A stretch of DNA of 64,000 nt, taken from assembly GCF_040702995.1 (NCBI RefSeq), contig NZ_CP159992.1, positions 2,691,501-2,755,500 of the forward strand. The letters run 5' to 3'. Source of the stretch: Paenibacillus sp. AN1007. Lineage in GTDB: Bacteria > Bacillota > Bacilli > Paenibacillales > Paenibacillaceae. A model generated the notes under the pieces. It searched no databases. It was given only the letters and a program-made list of their open reading frames with translations, and was not told where the DNA came from. Below, one piece after another: positions 45,132 to 52,581 of this stretch (positions within the stretch are counted from its first letter, which is position 1; each line of letters begins with the position of its first letter). The translations under genes and the position numbers were made by a program.

Positions 45132-45977
45132 CTAATCTTGATAGAAGACTCGTTTCGAGAAAATGACGGATACGATCACAAGAATGACAGCAATAGCCGC
45201 GAAATACACCCAGGCCATAGCAGAACTGAGACCAAAATCAAATTTGACAAATCCCGTGTCACGGATCAGTTTCGTCATTGCATTATTAGCAAACGAATCT
45301 ATGATGGTGTAGATCGCGTTAACAAAAATAAGCGGGCTGACCATCGGAAATGTAATTTTCCAGAACGCTTCGTATCCTGTCGCGCCTTCCATCTTGGAAG
45401 CCTCATACAGCTGCGGAGAGATCGTTTGTATACCGGCCAGGAAGATCAGAATCTGTACACCGGATTGGCTTACAATCTGGTATATGCGATCGACTGCTCC
45501 GCTCAAATACGTAACTACCCATTCACTTACACCTGCGTTAAGCATCAGACTTTCCAGTTCCAATGTGCCAAAAGCACTTCCGCCTGTGCTGCTCTGATTC
45601 ACAGCTTCAATCAAACTTGTGCTTTCGAGCGACATAATGACACCGGATGCCAGAATGACTGGCAGGAAAAAGATAGATCTTGCCACGGCACGGCCTCTGA
45701 ATTTCTGATTCAGAATGACTGCCAGGAATAAGCTGAAAATGACAATAAGAGGTACGTTGACAAGCACGTCTGTAATGGATTCAATTAGTGCCCTGTTAAA
45801 GCTTGTATTAACGGTGAGTGCCTGAATATAATTGGCGAGTCCCGTAAATTGAATGGCAATTCCCTCTGCATTGGCCTGAATCGTGCTCATGCTGTAGCGC
45901 AGCGATGCGAGCAGCGGAACAAAGAAAAACAGTATAAAACCAATAAGCCACGGAAGTACGTAGATGACACCCCACAT
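45132..45977 (-). CDS. Sugar ABC transporter permease, MalF type
   Basis: A 281-residue form starts at ATG 45977 (MWGVIYVLPWLIGF), but no binding site precedes it. The same frame is open to a CTG at 46034 whose last two bases begin the stop TGA of the DUF5696 gene (CTGA overlap), preceded by GGTGAG; this would add 19 residues (KTLLKFKWGSRTYAQQKA), giving a normal cytoplasmic head. The EAA loop is YEASKMEGATGYEAFWKITF, with Glu in place of the usual Asp in the DG position. It pairs with the permease at 44167. Confidence 0.88.
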   Translation of the reverse strand: MWGVIYVLPWLIGFILFFFVPLLASLRYSMSTIQANAEGIAIQFTGLANYIQALTVNTSFNRALIESITDVLVNVPLIVIFSLFLAVILNQKFRGRAVARSIFFLPVILASGVIMSLESTSLIEAVNQSSTGGSAFGTLELESLMLNAGVSEWVVTYLSGAVDRIYQIVSQSGVQILIFLAGIQTISPQLYEASKMEGATGYEAFWKITFPMVSPLIFVNAIYTIIDSFANNAMTKLIRDTGFVKFDFGLSSAMAWVYFAAIAVILVIVSVIFSKRVFYQD

Positions 45978-46030
45978 TGCTTTCTGCTGAGCATACGTAC
46001 GACTTCCCCATTTGAACTTCAGGAGTGTCT

Positions 46031-48601
46031 TCAGAGCTGCTCACCACCAGTCACATAACTTAGGGCTTCTACGGTATGATTCTCTACATTAACAGGAGCG
46101 TCGTTGTAATTGACAATCACATATCCTCCGCCTTCATACATTGTTCGGAATACGCCTTCCGCCAAGGTTTCATGAGAGATCATTGGTTTACCCGTGAACG
46201 GCTGGTTTACTTGGCTGACTTCGTTATAAATATCTGAAGCCAGATCAATCCACTGCTCATAATTCGCAGCATAGAGATTGTTGTAATCCGTTTCTTTCAC
46301 TACATGGTTAGGCGCATTAAACCAGGCAAAATAAGGACTTGCTCCATATTCAATCAGTTTCAGCACATACTGCCTTGCATTGGTATATGTCGACAAATTG
46401 TACGGGGAACCCGTATAAGCTACACTGCCGTGTACAACCAGTTGGAAGAACGGAATTTCTTCATCCTCCAGTTTGAATCTGCTGCTGCTCATCGGAGCAT
46501 CGGTAAGTCCTGTGACATAAGGAAGCGCATAAGCGTTGCCGCCTTCAGCAACGATGGATCCGGTTTGCTGTTTGATCTGATCCAAAGCTTGACGGATCGT
46601 ATCCAGCGCCTGCGTCCGATCCAGTAATTTTTTGGGATTCATGTCGCTGTTTAATTGTTCAGCCATATCTTTCAGCGATATACCTTCCACTTGCAGCGCT
46701 TTCATATCCTTCAGCATACCTGTTGTCACATCCGTAATCTCATTAGGTGAAAGGACATAAGATGCTGTTAAATCCTTCGCCCGACGCTCCAATGCAGGGT
46801 CCATCGGATACAAGATAGCCGGTTCCTGCGTTAGAGTCCGCGAAGCCTCACTGGAAGGACGGAATCCTTTTTTGGACTGAACGTTCAGCACAGCGACATC
46901 AGGATAAAATCCGATTCCTGCTTCACTTGTGTAAGCGCTGAATTCCTTCATACCCTTTTTCCCGCCAATCACGCCGTCCACTTTGATGGAATCCGGTAAT
47001 CTGTGGTGCAGTCCGTCGTTGAACCATCCAGCGTAGCGAAGCTGAATGTTAGATACGTTTTTCTCGGAGAGCTTGGATAGAATGGCTTTGCCCTCCTCAA
47101 ATGTCGTGAGAGCCTCAGTAGAGTTATACGGTATGCCAAGCATATGCTGCCTGGTTGCCATTCCTCCGAACAGCTTCAGATAGAACGGGATACCTGTCTG
47201 TTCATTTCCAGCTTTCAGTTCAGGGAGTCCTCCTGTCTGCTGTAAATACTCCCGGTACACTGAAGCGAGACCCGAATATGAAGCCTGTTCCGCCCCCACA
47301 AATGCGTAACGGACAACGAAGTCGGATGACGTCGGTTTATTCTGGAATTTCGGCAGTGTACGAACCATGTCACTGGACTGAAGGGTTATATCACTTTTAT
47401 TCACGACATAAAAGCTCGGATATACGTTATTGTAGCTGTTCAGTTTACCGCTAATATCGGCATTCACCACAGCCACCGCATCCCCTTCCTCGATGATGCC
47501 AAGGAACGCTCCCTCCGGACGAATGACTCCAAAGACCGGTAATCTTGCCTTACTTTCGTTCGAACCTGCTTCCCGAACCTTCATTGTCAGATCCGGACCG
47601 TAAATATCCTGCTGGTAGGAAGGATACTGTAATTTGCCGTTGTTAAAATGAATTAGCGCTCCTGACCCGTCCGGAACCAGCATAGCTCCCTCTTCCTTGG
47701 AACCTCCGGCTCCGAAATATTCCAGCACAGATATCGTGTTAATTGGATATTCTTCCGGGAAATGAATGCCGGACGCCGGAACCCTCACCCGCAGCTGATC
47801 GCCGTCCAGTTCATACTCCATCGTGAGCATAAACAGGCGCGGCCCGCTTCGTTCGTGCTCAATTCCATGTTCGGCATGATCCTTTGCAAGATCCTCTTCG
47901 GTATAACCTGCGTCTTCAAACGCTTTCAACGCGCGGGTCAGCTGGAGTCCCTGCATCGCCTTGTCAATCCGAACGTATACCCCTTCATCCTTATCTTCCG
48001 CATATCCAACTTTCAGCGCCCGTTCGCCTGATTTATCGAGCTTTGCCAGCAGGTTTTGTTCAAAACGTTCCTTGCTAATCTTCACGGGCAAATCTTCAAT
48101 GGAACGCTCGGTGCTGCCGAATTGATAGTGAACCCGAACACCGCTTGGCAGTGCTTCATAGCTCACCTGCTTATGCCGAGTGCTGTCCGTGTACGAATTC
48201 ACCATACTGCTCTGACCCGAACTGTTGAAGAAGCTGAGTCTGGATTGGGAGGACAAAAGATCCTTGTTAATTCCGGCTGCAGCGCCATCCTTCTCGCGGT
48301 CTGCTGGATTACTGCGCCAGATTTGTCCGCTCTGGCTGTGAACTATGGCAATCTCGGCAGTCTCTTCGTTGATGAAAAGCTGCAGTGCGTCATTTCGGGC
48401 GATGCCGATCATGCCGGGAATGCGTGTATCGCTAAAAGCAGATTTCAGTTTTTCTCCGGGAGGCAGGGAAGGAGTCTCCACTTGACTAACATCTGCTGCC
48501 GTCTCGCGAGTCGCCGTTGATGGCGAGAACTGACAACCGCTTAGAAGTAAACTGCTCACCAGCAGTATTCCGGTTATTTTTTTGGCTGCGGCATATTTCA
48601 T
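46031..48601 (-). CDS. DUF5696-type lipoprotein, function unknown
   Basis: The protein has 856 residues, ATG behind AAGGAGG, and a lipoprotein signal with LLLSGC near residue 22. The N-terminal half is beta-rich (AIVHSQSGQIWRSNP, VRVHYQFG, VLEYFGAGG). The second half reads like an (alpha/beta) barrel: FYLKLFGGMATRQHML, NIQLRYAGWFNDGLHH, GIGFYPDVAVLNV, then a C-terminal strand-rich end GGGYVIVNYNDAPV. I take it to be the DUF5696 family often seen beside Paenibacillus sugar importers. A surface glycosidase or glycan-binding role is inferred, not shown. It is between the Yip1-like and permease genes. Confidence 0.75.
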   Translation of the reverse strand: MKYAAAKKITGILLVSSLLLSGCQFSPSTATRETAADVSQVETPSLPPGEKLKSAFSDTRIPGMIGIARNDALQLFINEETAEIAIVHSQSGQIWRSNPADREKDGAAAGINKDLLSSQSRLSFFNSSGQSSMVNSYTDSTRHKQVSYEALPSGVRVHYQFGSTERSIEDLPVKISKERFEQNLLAKLDKSGERALKVGYAEDKDEGVYVRIDKAMQGLQLTRALKAFEDAGYTEEDLAKDHAEHGIEHERSGPRLFMLTMEYELDGDQLRVRVPASGIHFPEEYPINTISVLEYFGAGGSKEEGAMLVPDGSGALIHFNNGKLQYPSYQQDIYGPDLTMKVREAGSNESKARLPVFGVIRPEGAFLGIIEEGDAVAVVNADISGKLNSYNNVYPSFYVVNKSDITLQSSDMVRTLPKFQNKPTSSDFVVRYAFVGAEQASYSGLASVYREYLQQTGGLPELKAGNEQTGIPFYLKLFGGMATRQHMLGIPYNSTEALTTFEEGKAILSKLSEKNVSNIQLRYAGWFNDGLHHRLPDSIKVDGVIGGKKGMKEFSAYTSEAGIGFYPDVAVLNVQSKKGFRPSSEASRTLTQEPAILYPMDPALERRAKDLTASYVLSPNEITDVTTGMLKDMKALQVEGISLKDMAEQLNSDMNPKKLLDRTQALDTIRQALDQIKQQTGSIVAEGGNAYALPYVTGLTDAPMSSSRFKLEDEEIPFFQLVVHGSVAYTGSPYNLSTYTNARQYVLKLIEYGASPYFAWFNAPNHVVKETDYNNLYAANYEQWIDLASDIYNEVSQVNQPFTGKPMISHETLAEGVFRTMYEGGGYVIVNYNDAPVNVENHTVEALSYVTGGEQL

Positions 48602-48617
48602 TGTGATTTCCTCCTTC

Positions 48618-49253
48618 CTAGCCCCGAAGCACTAATTCCTGATAGATGGTATAAACAAAAGATACAATCTGCTGCACGAGGCTGAAGAACAACAAGCATA
48701 AAAATGCCATAAATGCCATAGCTACAAGCGTGAGCAGCATCGTGAGAATCGTTTTGGCTGGTGTGTACTGATGGACAGTCATATTGCCTACAAACAGCAG
48801 ATAGATGGTCCAGCAAACCGCAATAGCGTTGGAAAAGTAATAAAATGCCGTTTCCTGTTCAGAAATAGCAAGACTCAGCCAAATCCACGGAAAATGTACC
48901 AAAAACATCGGTACCAGCGCAAAACAGGTAGACATGAAGATTTCCGAGAACTTGCCTTCCCCATCCATCAGTGTTGTGAGCGACCAGTTGGCAATACACC
49001 AAAACAGTACAGGTACGATCACATACACCATCTCAAGCAGGCTGTTCAGATACTTGGGATTGTTATAATTAATTAGAAAGCCGCTGTACTGCGCCTGCAA
49101 AATTTTAGTGACAATCAGCAGCACCATAATCATCAAGGCGATCAGCAGTGTTGTTTTTTGGTTCCGTTCATATTTCAATTCCCAATATCCGTCGAATGGG
49201 TGGAAAATCAGATGCAGCGGATATTGGTACAATTGTTTACTTGATGCCTGCAT
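48618..49253 (-). CDS. Yip1-like multispanning membrane protein
   Basis: The protein has 211 residues with ATG behind AAAGGAGG. About five hydrophobic spans are visible, and the N-terminal HPFDGYWELKYE motif fits bacterial Yip1-domain proteins. Its 5' end overlaps the NHL-repeat gene by 17 bases. It may scaffold or assemble the operon's membrane proteins, but its function is unknown. Confidence 0.75.
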   Translation of the reverse strand: MQASSKQLYQYPLHLIFHPFDGYWELKYERNQKTTLLIALMIMVLLIVTKILQAQYSGFLINYNNPKYLNSLLEMVYVIVPVLFWCIANWSLTTLMDGEGKFSEIFMSTCFALVPMFLVHFPWIWLSLAISEQETAFYYFSNAIAVCWTIYLLFVGNMTVHQYTPAKTILTMLLTLVAMAFMAFLCLLFFSLVQQIVSFVYTIYQELVLRG

Positions 49254-50712
49254 TCGTTGTCCTCCTTTTCTGTCTGCGAACGATGATGACGGTGACGAAC
49301 GCCGCTGCAGCCAGGAATATACCTGACATCACCCATGAAAAATGCTCACGCATCAATTCTTTACGGTACAGAAGAAAAGCTTTGGAATACCCTTTACGCT
49401 CCATACTTTGTTTGAAGTATTCTGCAGACTCGGCGTACTCCTTCTGGCGCAGCAGCGCTTTGCCGATACCTGCATAGGCATACTCCAGATTAGCGTTCAT
49501 CTCGGCTGCCTTCGCAAATAGCTGCGAAGACTGATCTTCCTCCCCGTTATAATAACTGCGAACTGCATCATGCAGAATACGTCCGTACTCTGTCGTCTCG
49601 AATACGGTAATCTCGCCAAGCGCTTTGTCCAGCACGAGCATCCGGTCTCCCGCTCGTTCAAGCGCGACTGGGGTATTGAACATACCCGTTCGGTTCCCGA
49701 TGCCGCCAAAAATATGAAGCAGATAACCGTCGCCATTATAAGTGAAAATACGGCCTTTGTTCGAGTCCAGCACAGAATACATATCGCTGTCACCCACGTC
49801 CACATCAATCAACCGGGATGCTCCGCCTTCGGTTGAATAGCGCAGATCACCTTGAGGAGCTGCATAACCTTCTCTACGCAAAATGTCCGTTCCCTGGGCA
49901 TTTAATTTTTTGATCGGGTCTTTGCCGCGATCGCCGCTAGTTGCATAGATGAAACCTTCTTCGTCCATATCCAGATTGGTGAATTCGGTAGGAGTGAACA
50001 TCACCATTTGGCTTCGCTGTTCCCGGGTAGCAAATCGTTTCCAGAGATACTCTACCGGATCAACCTGAACCCGGTTCGCGCCGATAAAAGATGAGAATTC
50101 GCCATCTGCGCTGAATTCCATAAATCCATCAAATACCCCTGCGGCCATGACGTAGATTCGTTCCCCTTTATCCATCACAATCCGAATAGGTTTGAATTGA
50201 AAGTCTTCATTCAATAAGTCGGACTTCGGTTCGGATACGATCTTGACGAGCTGTCCCTTGTCATCCAGATGCACGACCCGGTGATTCTCCGAATCGGCGA
50301 CCAGCAAATCGCCTTTTTCCGTTACAAACAACCCCTGAGGGTTTTTGAACTGATCTTGTTTACCGGCGTTTTTGAAGGAATCAATGGTCCGCACGAGCTT
50401 GAAGTTACGGTCGAGCTCCACAATCCGGCCATTGCCCGAATCAAGTACGTAGACACGCTCGTCTGGTGTAACATGCATATCACTAGGTTCCTTGAACGAG
50501 CTGATATTCAGCGTCCTGCCTGTAATAATCATCGACGCTTCATAAGCAGCCGGAGCCGGAACGGCATCTCCATAGTAGGAATAATGATAGGCATCTGCTT
50601 CACCGTCTGCGCTTGCAGGCAGTGCTGCTGAACTGAACAGCAGGAGGCAGACCATGCCCATGATGACCCATTTCCGATGTTTCCATGTGCTTTTCCGTGT
50701 GCTTTGCTGCAC
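49237..50712 (-). CDS. NHL-repeat beta-propeller membrane protein with TPR-like tail
   Basis: The protein has 491 residues, GTG start behind AAAGGAGG. A signal peptide (about 1-35) is followed by NHL-type repeats (DMHVTPDERVYVLDSGNGRI, LLVADSENHRVVHLD, and others), then a TPR-like helical stretch (YAYAGIGKALLRQKEYAESAE...), and a single C-terminal membrane span before RRQKRR. So the propeller is outside and the tail inside. The propeller could bind a glycan or partner proteins. It is cotranscribed with the two permease pairs. Confidence 0.8.
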   Translation of the reverse strand: MQQSTRKSTWKHRKWVIMGMVCLLLFSSAALPASADGEADAYHYSYYGDAVPAPAAYEASMIITGRTLNISSFKEPSDMHVTPDERVYVLDSGNGRIVELDRNFKLVRTIDSFKNAGKQDQFKNPQGLFVTEKGDLLVADSENHRVVHLDDKGQLVKIVSEPKSDLLNEDFQFKPIRIVMDKGERIYVMAAGVFDGFMEFSADGEFSSFIGANRVQVDPVEYLWKRFATREQRSQMVMFTPTEFTNLDMDEEGFIYATSGDRGKDPIKKLNAQGTDILRREGYAAPQGDLRYSTEGGASRLIDVDVGDSDMYSVLDSNKGRIFTYNGDGYLLHIFGGIGNRTGMFNTPVALERAGDRMLVLDKALGEITVFETTEYGRILHDAVRSYYNGEEDQSSQLFAKAAEMNANLEYAYAGIGKALLRQKEYAESAEYFKQSMERKGYSKAFLLYRKELMREHFSWVMSGIFLAAAAFVTVIIVRRQKRRTTNAGIK

Positions 50713-50727
50713 TTTGCTGCCTCCTTT

Positions 50728-51609
50728 CTATTCTTTCATGCCCGAAGTAGCCATCGTCTGCATGACACTGCTCTGAGAGATCACAAACAGTGTAATCGGA
50801 ACGATCATAAGCAGCAGTGCTACTGCAGCACCGACCCCTGCCCTGGCAATCCCGCCCTGCACAATCTGACTGAGCGCATAATGCAGCGTTTTAAGGTTTT
50901 CACTATAGATGAAACTTCCACCATCTGTTCCCCACAGCGCCGGGAACTGCAGGATCATAAGCGTAAGCCACGCGGGCTTCACATTTGGCATGACGATGCT
51001 CCAGAAAATGCGATATTCGTTCGCACCATCAATCTTCGCTGCCTCCAGCAGTGCATCAGGAATCTGTTCCATGAACTGTTTCATCAGGAACAACCCAAGT
51101 GAGAAGGCCAGCGAAGGCACGATAATGGATGCATGTGTATTGATCCAGCCAAGCCAAGACATGACCATGTAGTTCGGAATCGCCGTCACGTGCGGCGAGA
51201 ACATCAGGGACAGAATAACAATGGTGAACAAGATTTTGGAACCTGGAAAACGATATTTCGCCAGCGGGTACGCCGCTGCAGAAGCAAGCAGGATATGACC
51301 TGCTGTACCCACGAGTGTAATGAGCAGCGTGTTGGCGATATAGCGGGATAATGGTACCCAGGAATTACCCATCAGGTTAATCAAATCTGCAAAGTTTTCC
51401 GTTGTCGGATTGTTCACCCAGAAGCGTGGCGGGAAAATAAACAGCTCATCCAGCGGCTTAAAGGCATTGTTTACCGCATAAATCAGCGGAAGTACCATAA
51501 ATGATCCGAACACAGCCAGCAGCGCAAACAGCATGAAACTGACGGTAAATGACCGATTAAGTCTCTTTGGCATGCCGAACATGGCACGTACTTTGCTGGT
51601 CATGGTCAT
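50728..51609 (-). CDS. Sugar ABC transporter permease, MalG type
   Basis: A 293-residue membrane protein with the EAA loop LEAAKIDGANEYRIFWSIVM. Its start overlaps the upstream permease by four bases (ATGA), the usual coupling of permease pairs. This is the first permease pair of the long operon. Confidence 0.92.
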   Translation of the reverse strand: MTMTSKVRAMFGMPKRLNRSFTVSFMLFALLAVFGSFMVLPLIYAVNNAFKPLDELFIFPPRFWVNNPTTENFADLINLMGNSWVPLSRYIANTLLITLVGTAGHILLASAAAYPLAKYRFPGSKILFTIVILSLMFSPHVTAIPNYMVMSWLGWINTHASIIVPSLAFSLGLFLMKQFMEQIPDALLEAAKIDGANEYRIFWSIVMPNVKPAWLTLMILQFPALWGTDGGSFIYSENLKTLHYALSQIVQGGIARAGVGAAVALLLMIVPITLFVISQSSVMQTMATSGMKE

Positions 51610-52562
51610 TCACCTATCTTTCTCAGCATTTTTTGCGTAAACACGTTTGTTCCAAGCATCAGAGCAAACAGGACCGTTGCGATCGCTGAAGCATATCCCA
51701 TTTCAAAGCGGATCGTACCAAAGTCCATCAGATGCGTGACTACCGTATGTGCTGCATAGTTAACACTCGGGAATCCGGCCAGCGCAATCGAGATTTCAGC
51801 TACAGCAAACGACGCTGTAATCTGCATGACTGCCCCAAACATCAGCTGCGGCCGCATGGATGGCAGTGTGATGTACCAGAGCTCCTGCCAGCGGTTTTTA
51901 ATTCCGTCTACGGTTCCTGCTTCCACAAGTGAACGGTCAATCGTCTGCAGACCCGCAATAAAGGCCAGAAAGCTGGTACCGAGGCTAAGCCACAGCTGCA
52001 CCAGAATGACGATGCCGAGTACATACTTCTCATTGGCAAGCCATTGAATCGGCTCCAGAATTACACCGAGGCGCATCAGAAAACCATTCATATAACCGTA
52101 GCTGTCTCCAGAGAAGATGATCAGCCAGATAAAAAACACATTGCCTGATATGGATGGTGCATAGAACACCAGTGTCATGACTGCCCGGACTTTAGGAGAC
52201 AGTTCATTAATGATCCAGGCAAACAGGAAACAGGCGATGTAACTGACCGGACCGGTGATCACGGCAAACAGCAGTGTGTTTTTAAGTGCGATCAGGAATA
52301 CATCATCGTTCAGGAACAACCGTGAGTAGTTCTGCCAACCGACAAAACGAGGCAGTTCCAGCATATTGAAGTGAAAAAAGCTTAGGCCCAACGAAATGCC
52401 GACCGGAATGACTGTAAACATGAAAAAGATCAGCATAAATGGTGCCATCAATACGTAATAATGCCTGCTGAGATACAGATTCCTTTTCAATAGGGACCAC
52501 CAGCCGACCTCGCGTGTATGCATGACAGGAGCGGCGGCTGTCTTGGATGTTTTGGCTTGCAA
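51606..52562 (-). CDS. Sugar ABC transporter permease, MalF type
   Basis: A 318-residue membrane protein from TTG behind GGGAGGG. The EAA region is VEAGTVDGIKNRWQELWYIT, with Gly for the second Ala and one extra residue, so a somewhat divergent ATPase-docking loop. It pairs with 50728-51609 and follows the large binding protein by 19 bases. Confidence 0.9.
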   Translation of the reverse strand: MQAKTSKTAAAPVMHTREVGWWSLLKRNLYLSRHYYVLMAPFMLIFFMFTVIPVGISLGLSFFHFNMLELPRFVGWQNYSRLFLNDDVFLIALKNTLLFAVITGPVSYIACFLFAWIINELSPKVRAVMTLVFYAPSISGNVFFIWLIIFSGDSYGYMNGFLMRLGVILEPIQWLANEKYVLGIVILVQLWLSLGTSFLAFIAGLQTIDRSLVEAGTVDGIKNRWQELWYITLPSMRPQLMFGAVMQITASFAVAEISIALAGFPSVNYAAHTVVTHLMDFGTIRFEMGYASAIATVLFALMLGTNVFTQKMLRKIGE

Positions 52563-52581
52563 CCGTTACCCTCCCTTTCCT

